DNA of 64,000 nt. It comes from Taudactylus pleione. Taxonomy: Eukaryota > Chordata > Amphibia > Anura > Myobatrachidae. The DNA lies in contig JAUIMM010000178.1 in the NCBI GenBank assembly GCA_031769625.1, forward strand, positions 29,034,001 through 29,098,000, written 5' to 3'. The position numbers and the translations under genes were made by a program. Of this stretch, positions 21,365 to 31,658 are shown in pieces. Below the pieces are notes generated by a model. That model saw only the letters and a program-made list of their open reading frames with translations. It had not been told where the DNA came from and did no database searches. How positions within the stretch are numbered: the stretch's first letter is position 1; every line of letters begins with the position of its first letter.

Positions 21365-22700
21365 CATAATTTTCTGGAGGAATTTGGAATGGGAACACAC
21401 TTGCAGATGTGGTTTTGGACTATTGTGCCATCACCAAATGTCCCTCCTTCACCTCCTACAAAACAAAATTCACCTCCAAATATGTATGGCACATATGATG
21501 GCAATATACAATGTCAAATTATTCTTTGTATGGTTTCCAGGTCAACTAACCAGATCTAATTTTGGACGCATAAACTTCAATAAAGTTCGTTTAGAAATCT
21601 GGGTGGAAATAATCAAAGATCATCAATCTTTTTTCTTCCGCTTAGCAGCCGACTCCGGTGAGCTCAATTTACAGATGCATCATGTACCCTGCTTGGAGCT
21701 CATTCCAGCCACAGCATGGCGCTGGTCCACCTCACCTTCTCTTGGGCCAGTGAGTTGTTTCATCTCCCTGACATCTTGGCTTATGGTCCTTAGAATGGAG
21801 GTTTGCTACTCCATGTTGGCCTGGACTGCCTCAATGGCTGCAGATTGCTGTTCCACTGCCACCCTAAGGCCATTGATTACTTTGGCAAGGGTGGCAGTGG
21901 TGGATGGGGGAGGCACAGTTGATGGAGGCTGTGCCATTACCCCATCTGACTGCAGTCCTTGATCCATGGCAGGTCCTTTTAAAATGAAGAAGTAAAAATT
22001 TGTATTTTGACTTTACACATAAATAGACAGATACAGAGAGAGGTATAAGCAAATAATTACCAGACACAGCATGTTGGCCATCTTGTGGAGGCACCAGATG
22101 GAGTAATTGGGCCTCCGACAATAACCTCCATTATAAGGCCCCCAACACCTGTTGTTCCCTTCCGGTCAAAGCCAATCTGTCAGGGAGGGGACCCCCTGGC
22201 CCATTAAGGTGTTTGATCCATAAATTGAGCTTTGTCTTGAGTCGGCTGCAAAGGTCAACCCACTTAATAAGATTTTATAGTTTCATTATTTGCCCCCAAA
22301 AATATATTGCAAAGTCACAAATTATATATCTAACATTGAGACATCATTTTTAAAGTGTTGACCCCTCCCCAAAAAAAAACATTCTTCTAAGATAATAAAC
22401 ATCATATTTAGTGGAGTGTTTCTGATTGATGATCTTGGTTATTTCCACCCAGATTTCTAAATGAGCTTCTACTGGAATGGTATGGCCAAAATAGAATCTG
22501 GTTAGTGCCTGATGGATTAGGGTATCCATAAACATACAAGGAATAACTTGACATTGTATCCTGCCATCTGATGGTCCTGCCACATTTGGAGGTGATGTGT
22601 TTGTAGGAGGTGGAGAAGGAGCAGCATTGGCACACTTTCCGCACCCACATTTGCAAGTGTGTCCACGTCTTAATTTTCAGATGCTAGTCCCAATCAAAAT
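21365..22700. repeat. Inverted pair of ~270-bp segments
   Basis: 21365-21640 and 22395-22700 are reverse complements at moderate identity (shared: ACCTCCTACAAA, CACCTCCAAAT, ATACAATGTCAA, TTTAGAAATCTGGGTGGAAA). The minus-strand frame at 22350-22583 (HQALTRFYFGHTIPVEAHLE) looks like old coding sequence, but I do not recognise it. Between the arms lies a separate gene remnant at 21640-21968. Confidence 0.65.
21640..21968 (-). pseudogene. Coiled-coil protein fragment of unknown family
   Basis: From an ATG at about 21968 the frame reads MDQGLQSDGVMAQPPSTVPP, then LAKVINGLRVAVEQQSAAIE, an in-frame stop, and ILRTISQDVREMKQL. The heptad-like second half suggests a coiled coil. Its place inside Harbinger-like ends makes the C-terminal part of a Myb/SANT-type Harbinger accessory protein a possible identity, but no SANT domain is visible, so the function is not assigned. 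Confidence 0.4.
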
Positions 22701-22879
22701 TCCTCCAGAAAATCGTGTATCTCGTCAATGCAGTCTGAGTAACTAGCCTCCTGATACTCCAATACTGCAAAAAACAAATGACTAGGCATTTCCATTTATA
22801 CGCATATGCGTACGCAGCTGTAATTGTGCGACACTCCCATGCAGTGCCCTACGCAGAGAACATGCTACCAGCACACGCC

Positions 22880-22887
22880 TATAAAAG
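22880..22887 (+). promoter_or_regulatory. Possible TATA box
   Basis: TATAAAAG lies in an otherwise GC-richer stretch (CACGCCTATAAAAGCGCCCC). It could belong to the Harbinger-like composite or to the Penelope-like element just downstream. No transcript evidence is available. Confidence 0.3.
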
Positions 22888-23092
22888 CGCCCCTCAAACT
22901 TACACTTCCTTTCACTTTTAATAATAGCTGTAGAATATTGGGAGTGTACGAGATTCCGCACAAGCATATACCAGCTGTGGGTTTAGGTGAGTCACATGCT
23001 GTATGTAGGGTGTTATGTCAATATAGATTTTGAAAATTAATAAATGTCTGTGACCATCCACCATTTTAGACGTAGATCTACGTCCTGGACAC

Positions 23093-23135
23093 CTTGAAAA
23101 AGACCACCGAGTTAGGGGTCGAAACGCGTCGGTGA
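23093..23135 (+). ncRNA. Hammerhead-like motif upstream of Penelope gene
   Basis: Order seen: CTTGAAA, then stem AGACC...GGTC, then GAAAC (23121-23125) and GCGTCGGTGAG. The first box is one or two bases off the CTGANGA consensus. Location ahead of a Penelope-like gene is where such ribozymes are known. Confidence 0.5.
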
Positions 23136-23689
23136 GGGAAGGTGGATACCCGATTTTGACGGAGGTTGTTCCTATCCTGATGGTTGTGGATAAGATCGCG
23201 TACCAGCAGAGTGCCCGGGACTGATGCTGGAGAGACACACTATACGCTCATTTGAGGTTTTCACCTCTCAGCCTTCTGGTAATTACATACCTCTGCCTTT
23301 TGAGGACTATCCATCAAATGGATGCTGCTATTTTGTATTGTTTTATTTTAATGTGATTAATTAAAATTGTCTATATTGTGCTTCACTATTTGCACATTTG
23401 TTCTTCCTCTTTGTGTTGTTGTGCCTATGAGCATATTTCTACAGGTCCATAAAGGGACTGGCTACCAGCTGTACCCCCTGCTCAGTTCTCTGCTGACTGA
23501 TGGGATAATTAGTGGGATATTTCTCCCTAATTGTGAATTGTAACCAAGCGCAGGTTATGTGACTCATTTTCTTTTTTGCTGTTGTATATTGGTGGAGGTG
23601 TGGGGATACCTCTGTTTGAGTGTCACTTACCAGCTGCAAGGGTTTCTGTGCGCACATATCCACTTTCTTTCTCCTACTATCTACTGCAT

Positions 23690-25256
23690 TTGTTAGACCT
23701 AATATTTCTGCCTGGGGGTCACTGTTTCAACCTGTTTCTATTTATTTAGATGAGTTCCTGCAATCGTGTGTTCAAGCTAAGGGTTAGTTTCTCAAAGATA
23801 CTACATCACTGCTTTTAGCCCTTGATAATCTTGATGATAATCCAGAGCATTGCTTGTTAAGTTGCATTGATGTTAATTCATTGTAAACATGTATTCCCCA
23901 TGATTTGGGTATTCTTGCCACAAGGAAATTGATCTCAGATAACCAGTTATATACAGGACCTGAGATTAACTTCTTTTGTGAATTGTTAGATCTTGTCCTT
24001 AATAGGAATTTTTTTTGGTCTGATGGCAATCACTATTTACAAACCTCTGGGTGTGCAATGGGGTCCTCTGTGGCCCCATCATATGTGAACGCATTAATTT
24101 TTATTGTGGAGGAAGATTTGTTTTTTGTGGATGCTATGATCTCCTAAAATGTCTTGTATTACACAAGATACATAGATGATGTCTTGTTGTTATGGGTAGG
24201 AGGTAGGGATCATCTCTGTTCAATCCTAGATATACATAATGAGAAACAGGGCCCTGTTCAGTTGATTTCTTGGATGTTACAATTAGCATTGTTAATAATT
24301 ACATCCGGACGTCCCTATTTATTAAACCCACTGACCGAAATTTACTTCTTTCCCCCAGTAGTTTCCATCCAAGGGTGGTACATTAGGGGTTGACCTTCTA
24401 TCAACTTCTACGTATAAATAGAATTTGTAACAATGATAAGGATATGCACAAACAAATGGATAGTATGATTAGCAAATTTGTGGAAAAAGGATATAATTTA
24501 GACTCTTTACTGAAAACTAAGGAGAAAGTTGTTTCTATTTTACGGGCTAATACCTTGATTTCTAAAAAATCTAAAATTTCTAAGGTCATCTCCAAGAGAA
24601 TTACATGGCTGAGTAGATTCAATACAGCTAGTTTTAAAGCTCGTAAAGCCATCAAGAATTATTGGCCCTTAATTACCAGCAATAAAGTTTTCCCTGCATT
24701 ACATGATAAACCAATTCTTACATGTTATTCCCATGGCAGAAATATTTGTGACTAATTAGTACACACAGATGTAACTAAATTTGGTAAACCTATGGCTAAA
24801 AACATTTTAGGTCCCCTTAAAAAGGGATGTTTTAAATGTGCAGGTTGTGTTACATGTGGCTATATGCTCATTGGTAACATGACTAAACATCCGTATTCTG
24901 CAAAACTGTTCAAAAATTTTCACCATTTTAGTTTCAATAGTAAATTTGTTGTGTACATTTTGATTTGTTCCTGTGGAAAATATTACATTGGGAAGACTGA
25001 ACGCCAGTTCAAGGAGAGGATGGTTATGCACAGGTCTACTATCTGGAACTGGTGAACAACCTGTGGCAAGACATTTTGCCAGTGCTAGACATACTCTTAT
25101 GAATATGAGACATATGGTCATTGATCATGTTCCTCCCTTGGTGAGGGGGGCAATAGATCTAAGATCCTGCTGCAAAAGGAGGCTAGGTGGATCTTTTTGT
25201 TGGATACTCTGAGCCCTAAAGGGCTCAATGAGATGATGGGTCTGCATTGTTTCCTA
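23690..25256 (+). pseudogene. Penelope-like RT with GIY-YIG endonuclease, broken
   Basis: Pieces in order: IPHDLGILATRKLISDN near 23898, NFFCELLDLVLNRNFF, TSGCAMGSSVAPSYVN near 24045, and the catalytic RYIDDVLLLW near 24167-24195 (Penelope RTs carry RYIDD here). A frame change near 24240-24390 follows, then a thumb-like region (KVISKRITWLSRF, WPLITSNKVFPALHDKP). Next is a Cys cluster, KGCFKCAGCVTC, and the endonuclease VYILICSCGKYYIGKTERQF near 24950-25015, then a shift and RHFASARHTLMN. Stops occur at about 23884, 24145, 24391 and 24753. Both enzyme domains are recognisable; neither is complete in one frame. Confidence 0.88.
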
Positions 25257-25740
25257 TAATAGATGAGGTTGTTGATACTGGATGATTATGGTTAAATTGT
25301 ATCAATATTATCAACCTGTGGTTTGATGGTTTAGTTAATATTCGTCACTATTTATATTAGTACCTTATGCTTCCAGTGTAAGTATAATTAATTTAATGTA
25401 CTTCTTGTTAGTATTATTGATCTTTTATTATGATATCTTTGTGGTATGTCCATGCTATTTTTGATACCAGTACATGTATTAATGTATGTTTGTGTATTTA
25501 TATTTGTCTTGTTATTCTATCATGCTTATACCAGACATCAAGGTACTACATGCGTTTCCATGTTTATCAATGGCTTTTTGTTATTGTATCAGCTGTTGTT
25601 ATGGTGATGGGTGCACATTGGTGAGGTCATTGGTGACATGTATACCAACGGGACCCTAGCCGGAAGCTGGGAAGAAGAACGCTGAACATGGTGAGGGGGA
25701 GCACGTATTAAAGGTTAGTTTGTTATGCATTCTTTGTGTC

Positions 25741-25775
25741 CAGATGAAAATTACTTTGGTATTGAAACGTCGACT
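25741..25775 (+). ncRNA. Hammerhead-like motif downstream of Penelope gene, first
   Basis: CAGATGA (CTGATGA with one change), a short AT stem, ATTGAAACGTCGACTTG with GAAAC intact. Part of the 3' terminal segment of the Penelope-like element. Confidence 0.45.
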
Positions 25776-25848
25776 TGACTGTCTTCCATCACCAGCTGAT
25801 CCCTTGACAGACCAGCACACAGTTACTATGATGTCTAGAAACCCAATG

Positions 25849-25884
25849 CCTTGACAAAGGTCCATGTTGGACCAAAACGTTGGC
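25849..25884 (+). ncRNA. Hammerhead-like motif downstream of Penelope gene, second
   Basis: CTTGACA, stem AGGTCC-ATGTT-GGACC with five to six good pairs, then AAAACGTTGG where GAAAC is expected. The stem is well preserved; the core has decayed. Confidence 0.45.
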
Positions 25885-26055
25885 TGGCAAATTACATTGG
25901 TATTAAAAGCTGATTAATGTTGCTGAAAATCTGGAGAGTGCTTTTTTTCTTTTCATTAAGAAATACAATTGATGTTTATGGAAATTTCTCCGCAAGTTTT
26001 CTTAAAATTCACCCCAGTACTATGAACCCATTTATATTGAGAGTGCCGGACCTTT

Positions 26056-26092
26056 TAAATATATATATATATATATATATATTGTATGTATT
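26056..26092. repeat. (TA)n microsatellite
   Basis: An uninterrupted run of about a dozen TA units beginning in AAATATATAT. Confidence 0.85.
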
Positions 26093-26282
26093 GTAATACA
26101 TTTAATATTAAAGTATGGATTAGATGTACAATAAAAAACATAGATATACAAACGCACACTTTTAAAGGGACTAGTGTTTGTTTGTTTTTATTTAAATGTG
26201 CAAAATCATCACACAATTAATTTTTTCAAACAATTATCTTTTAGGTCAATGCAGACAAGCCAGACGAGGGCGAGCACGCCAA

Positions 26283-26525
26283 ACACCCTCCCCTATCGGC
26301 TCTTCCCACCACTCCTCCCAGTCCACCACTCCCAACCCTCCCTCCCCTGCTCTCTCTACCCACCAGTCCTCCCCGTCCACCCCTCCCTACCCTGCTGACT
26401 CTTCCCACCAGTCCTCCCTATCCGCTGCTCCCTACCCTGCTGACTCTTCCCACCAGTCTTCCCCTTCCTCCACTTCCTCCCCTGCTGGCACTTCCCACCA
26501 GTCCTCCACATCCACCCCTCCCTAT
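26283..26525 (+). repeat. Coding-phase-length minisatellite, Ser/Pro-rich
   Basis: Tandem units of about 36-42 bp built on CCTGCTGACTCTTCCCACCAG, nearly all multiples of three, so the plus frame from 26196 reads as repeated SSHQSS and TPPYPAD blocks. It might be the low-complexity part of a Harbinger-type accessory gene, but no domain is seen at either side and the frame ends in AT-rich DNA. Confidence 0.55.
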
Positions 26526-27345
26526 ATATATACAGAGATAGAGAGATTATTATATATTTTTATGTATATGTGTAACAGACAGATATATATTGCATAGTAA
26601 TAAAAAACTAAAAGAAAAACGTGTGTTTCTTTAAGAAAAACAAAAACAAACTTAGTCAAAGCAAGATTAAACAAACCAAAAAAAAAGGGCCAATCAAACT
26701 ACAATTACATACACATAACAAGCTATTAGCAGATGCACATCGTTTGCTCAGGCAACTATATCTTCTGGTAGCAAATGTCCTGCATTTGCTTTTGATATAA
26801 TGGATGTGAGAAGAGGAGTCCACAGACGTCAGCAGTGAAGGCACCGCAAGCAGAGAAGTGATGATCACCCGCAGCTTACAGTGGGTGTTTTTTTATTCTG
26901 GCTGGGTGTGCTTCTGTTTACAATCTCTTTGCGGATGATCACTGGATTTGAGTATAATCGCTCGCTACGGCTGCGAGCGATTGCGGCTTAGCAATTGGGT
27001 CTGAATCAGGTAGAAAATTGTGTGGGTACCCCCTTCTACCCCCCAATTATTCCTTTACCAGCAATAAGCTTGACCAACCTGGGCTAGTGGAACCATACAG
27101 GGAAAACCCACAGTGTGGGTGTCCCTCCACCATCATTCCACCAGCCCTAGCTAGTTGGCACCAGGGCTGGTTCACCGAGAAGAGTTGGTCCCCCAAATTA
27201 AAAAACTTTGACTCCAGTGTCCAGCCAGCCCCAGTGTCAATAACACTATGGTTCTTCTCCATAACCCTGTAAAGAATATTTGCAATGGGCTCCTATATGT
27301 CTTGCACACTTCTCCAGCCAGCCCCACCCCTCTTATGATACCATT

Positions 27346-27520
27346 GAGTATTTTTACTAAAGTGCAGGTTTATAGAAGTGGAGATTTTGCCCATAGCTAC
27401 CAATCAGATTCTACTTATCATTTGTCTAGCACCTTTTAGAAGATGATAGCTAGAAGCTGATTGGTTGCTATGGGCAATATTTCCACTTCTATAAACCTGC
27501 ACTTTAGGAAATATACCCCC
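27346..27520. mobile_element. Foldback MITE with ATATTTACTAAAGTGCAGG-type ends
   Basis: Arms ACTAAAGTGCAGGTTTATAG and CTATAAACCTGCACTTTAGG are inverted copies, followed inward by the pair CCCATAGCTACCAATCAGA and GCTGATTGGTTGCTATGGGC. Near-perfect foldback of about 175 bp, no coding content. Confidence 0.85.
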
Positions 27521-30149
27521 ATTTGTTTACGGGAAGGTACTGACACAGGACCACAGAGTCCAATGCTCACTGCACTGGTGTTGGAGTGGATGTCTCCATC
27601 ATTACATTATTTACCAGCAGAACTACCAAGAACTGAACAGGGCCAGGGTAAAGGGGATGGGTGTATTCTAATCCAGGAGTCAAGAATTGTCCAGGGCCCA
27701 CATTGGGGCCATCCAACAAGCCTGGGCATGGGTAATCACTACCCTTCTCCCTCTCTGTACCCCTTGTGCATCCTTCTCTGGAAAATTGTCTGTCTGTCTC
27801 TTCTGAGGTGGATGCACCATTACTGCAAGCAGGGCAACAACACTTGATGGACATACAAACAGTAGTTGAAGTAGAAATTTAAAAGTGGGAGTATGGAAAA
27901 TGTAGAACGCAATGGCCCCAAAAGGGAAAAACAAACACAGGAAAAAAAAATAAAACACACATTAGTTGTCCCAGGCCCTGGTATAAATACCTATAGTTTT
28001 CAGCTTGTGGGTAGTCCAGGGAAATAACCAGGTCTCCCAGAATCTCCGGCAGATGCCATTGTTCTCAGTTCACATGTGCTGTAACCACTGCTACTGTATA
28101 GGCCAAGTTGTACTCTCTAGCAGTGATCTTAATGTGAATGCTGCTAGTTATGGTAAGCCTGTGCTGTAGACAAACTGATTGTATTCTAGCACGATTTTAT
28201 TAATGCCATCAATACTTCTGCTCCTAAAAACTGCCCATGTTATTAGTGGTTGTGGGGAACATGAATATGAGATATAGCCTGGTGGTGGCAATCTTTTTTG
28301 TTTCTAATTTGTCCCATTTATATGGCTATTTTGTTGGTGGTATGGGCTCTCCAAAATATGCCTGCAGCATGGCGGAAGCTTTCTTCTTGGTTTGTAAACT
28401 GCCAATGCTGCTAGAAGTTGTCTCCTATTTTCTTCAGGGGGAGTGGAAATTTAGAAGTGCCGATATGTCATACTGTTTCATACCTGCACAATTTGAGCAC
28501 TGTCTCCAAAACAATATTGAAATTAACGTTAATTTTGTGAAAATGTGTCATGTTGCCACTATGCACACTACTGCACATTGTAAAATATAATTTGCTTACC
28601 AATTCATCATCCCCAATAATGGTTGGCTTAGGCATGCCTTTCTTCTGTTCTGGCACTGTGAATAAACAGCAAACAAACATTAATATAAGTAAAAAAGGCA
28701 TTGACTAATGTGCAAAATGATGATGTCTAAGAAAACTCATCTGTGCCCTACACAACAGCACAACTTACATAGGTGCAGATAGTGCAGCTGCTATGGGCAC
28801 AGTATCATGAAAAGCAGATTACAGTATGTGTAATTAGACACAGTTCTGATTACCATAGGGCCCATTACTGACTATTAATAAAGGGGTCATAAATGCACCT
28901 TTATCCATCTGCGCACAGAGCTTTAATTTAGCACATGTATGTATTACCTATGTAAGCAAATAATTACAAAGTGAGCATGGTTGACATAATTTACACTAAC
29001 CATACTATGGAGGGGCACCAGAGTCATGAACAATGAGCCCCTAGACCACTGATGATGCCATGAACGGGTTCTTCGTATTCTAGGTAGTTCATTTTCAGAG
29101 GGGCCCCACTGCCAGTCTGCCTTGTAGACTTTTTCTCCTCTGCCATTTTAGATTTTTTAACTTAACACTTTATGTCAGAAAATCTTTTTTTTTGCAGGGT
29201 TCCACATCACACATTATGTGCCCTATGGAATTCACTGCCTACATGATGCTCAGCCATATTTACTTCTTTCTGCACCCTGCGGTTCTTGCTACTAGTCTCC
29301 CATACAACATGTCATAGTTTTATACAACTGTCTTTACTGAAGCCACATTCACATTAAATCTGAACCTCATCTTCTGCTCATCTGTGGTCTTCTTCTGACT
29401 ACAAACCCACCTCTTGCACTAACTCCCCTATCTCTGGCTCAGTCTCCCTCTCCTCCTCCCTACTTCCTTCCCTACCCCTTCCTCTCTCCCCTTCAATACT
29501 AACACAAAGTAAATAGGCCACACAAGACAAAAACACAGATAAAGACCTACAGTAACACTACACTCTACACAAACACACCACAGGCAGACCTGACCAGACA
29601 GAAATAGTAATGACAAAAGTGACAAAACATATGACAAACCTTTAAATTAGACAAGACAACAGATAAACAGATAAGACAACACAACTTACAGCAATCAAAT
29701 TTTCACAGCAAAATAAACCTTCAATCTCTCTCTATACTCTCTCCTAAACCAACCACCTCAGTATACTCTCAACGTGTTACACAGAATAGTGCATTTTTAT
29801 ATGTACTTGTTTAAACCAATAGAAAAGCAACAGGAAGTTTTGTCAGTTTCTGATGGTTTTCATCGGAATTACAGTTCTATTTGATAGCATATTCTATTGA
29901 AAAGGTATAATCCATTGGGGTTTTAGACAAATAATATACAATGGATATCACAGTCGCACTTCTACTGATGCTGAAATCCAATGGTTAGTGAATACAGATT
30001 TTCTGAAAATCAATCCAGTCGTGATGTCCATCTGATGTCCATCTGATTGCAATAGATGCCCAACCCCATCCTTAGTAAATTTACATAATTGTTTTCTACC
30101 TGTCTTATCCTATATCTGTGGTATAAAGCTGCTTAAATGGCCCTTCAAC
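27521..30149. other. No clear gene; scattered unassigned repeat DNA
   Basis: Open frames up to 128 codons have no recognisable domain. A GC-richer piece at 27560-27800 may be an old hAT-like remnant. Pyrimidine-rich DNA lies at 29400-29490. Nothing else supportable. Confidence 0.45.
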
Positions 30150-30165
30150 TTCCGGTGCATCCCCA

Positions 30166-30560
30166 TTGCTCCTCTCTGTCAGATTTTCCTCTTCTCCTAT
30201 GCACCAGAATGGAAAATACTCCAACCTACCCCTGGCAACTGGCACCTCTAATTTGCTTCTGGACATTGGTGTTGATCCTGAGTCTAGTGTCCCTCTTACT
30301 GATTGCACTTTACATCAAATGTTGACAGCTCTTTGCTCAGACCTTTCATCAGAATTTAGGGCATCCATTTCAAATTTCCAAGCTGATCTTTTGGAGATAG
30401 ATGACCATACAGACCACCTGTATTCTAAAATGAAGGAGTTGGTCACCTCTCAAAATACTTTAATTTCTGCTCACAACACTCTTCAACACAAGGTCTCCTC
30501 TCTCTCTGTGACAGATTTAATTTTATTACTGCCTCTCATTATCACTAGTGGTTAAATTTC
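30166..30560 (+). pseudogene. L1/Tx1-type ORF1 coiled-coil fragment
   Basis: The 129-codon frame contains LTDCTLHQMLTALCSDLSSE then ADLLEIDDHTDHLYSKMKEL and HNTLQHKVSSLS. The run of spaced Leu/Met residues with paired acidic and basic positions is the coiled-coil part of an L1-type ORF1 protein. The RNA-binding domains that should follow are absent. It is a truncated piece unrelated in position to the L1 at 45030. Confidence 0.6.
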
Positions 30561-30812
30561 CCTCTCAGGTTAAGTGGGAAATGGTTTGTGACAACACAAT
30601 GGTCTTTCTCCCTGATTCAGTGGAAGTTTATTTATTCCTCTGTGTTAAAATGTAAAAAAGTCTCAACCAGAAATGCAGCTAAATTTGCTGAATCACTTGT
30701 GCATTACCCATAACTTTGGGTTTAAAATCCTAATTATTGGTAAATAGTGCACTGTTAATTTGTTTAGGGTGCGGTAGAACATAATGGTGTATAGAATGTA
30801 TGCATTAAGAAT

Positions 30813-31648
30813 GTTGACATGGATGGGTGATCGACATGTGAAATTACGACATTGCCATGATATCAACATTGCCAGAAAGTTGTCACTTTGAATGTTGATT
30901 TCACCAATATAGTTTCCCCCTTGGTGCTATCCAAAAAGACAAAATCAAAAGTCTCTTACTGTAGACACTCCATATAAGGGCAAAGATCTTAGACCCCATG
31001 AAAATCCTCCAACTGATTCACTTATTTCTTCTTAGTTAATTCATATGTAGCAATCAAATTCCTTTGTGTTGAGTGATAATCTCAAAAGAGAAAAAATAGC
31101 AAAAGATAGTGCAACAACGTCTCAACCAATGCACAATTTTTTTTTTAATCAAAGACGCTCACATTACAAACATATAAAAACGGCATGTCGCATCACCAAT
31201 ATGATGCAATACAATTGAGGACAAGCAGGACAGGGGTACCAGTGATTTATTTGATGTTACCCAGTGAATAGTGAAGGTTCCAGACACCAAACTACTCCTC
31301 ACATATTCCCACGATTTAGAGTAAGAGTCTTTTGATTTTGTCTTTTTGATAGAACCAAGAGGGAAACTATATTGTTGAATTGTGTATATTTTAGAGAAAA
31401 GAAGTGAGGAATCTCTTCAGTTTCCCTAGGCTGCAATCATTTGCACAGGACTGGAACACCTTTCTGTACTTTAAATGTTGAACACGTGGATTTGTAGTGC
31501 CGAGTTGAGTGTGCCTAAATCTAACCACAGCCTAACCATAAACCCAACCCTAAAATTGTCAAAAACAAAAAATCACCTATTGGTATTCTAATGTCACAAT
31601 GTCGGCATTATGTTGTCTTGACATTTTGTCATTGTTGACATTTTATGT
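30813..31648. mobile_element. TGTTGACAT-type repeat, split by another element
   Basis: CATTAAGAAT occurs at 30803-30812 and again at 31649-31658, a probable 9-10 bp target duplication. Between them both flanks are rich in GTTGACAT, TGTCAACATT and ACCCTAAAATTG-type phrases. The centre is interrupted by the foldback element at 30908-31378. Similar TGTCAACAT-rich sequence is at 44225-44480. The superfamily is not determined. Confidence 0.5.
30908..31378. mobile_element. MITE with ~58-bp inverted ends
   Basis: Left CAATATAGTTTCCCCCTTGG... and right ...CAAGAGGGAAACTATATTG are inverted, and the arms continue through AAAAAGACAAAATCAAAAG. The interior of about 350 bp has no gene. Confidence 0.75.
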
Positions 31649-31658
31649 CATTAAGAAT

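Larger units (their letters stand above)
23046..25930 (+). mobile_element. Penelope-like element, decayed
   Basis: Contains a hammerhead-like motif upstream, a Penelope-type reverse transcriptase and a C-terminal GIY-YIG endonuclease, then two more hammerhead-like motifs downstream (25741 and 25849). Terminal repeat-like segments therefore occur on both sides of the gene. Exact ends are not defined. Penelope-like elements of the GIY-YIG class use the endonuclease to nick the target and prime reverse transcription. Confidence 0.8.
19301..27010. mobile_element. Paired Harbinger-like ends enclosing a composite region
   Basis: Left end at 19301: ACCTGATTCAGACCCGATCG then CTAAGCCGCGATCGCTC. Right end, reading back from 27010: the same order with few changes (CCTGATTCAGACCCAATTGC, then TAAGCCGCAATCGCTCGC). 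The two may be the termini of one autonomous-sized element later invaded by the palindrome at 20028-21024 and the Penelope-like element at 23046-25930. Inside are a coiled-coil gene remnant and a repetitive Ser/Pro frame. No DDE transposase was recognised and flanking duplications do not match, so two separate elements with matching ends remain possible. Confidence 0.5.

Noticed and set aside
23905..25212. Host telomerase-like or group II intron-type RT gene
   Set aside because: RYIDD motif, Cys cluster and C-terminal GIY-YIG identify a Penelope-like element, and the frame has several stops.
26196..26597. Ser/Pro-rich secreted or structural protein gene
   Set aside because: The frame is mostly a minisatellite with no signal peptide, domain or splice context; kept only as a repeat.
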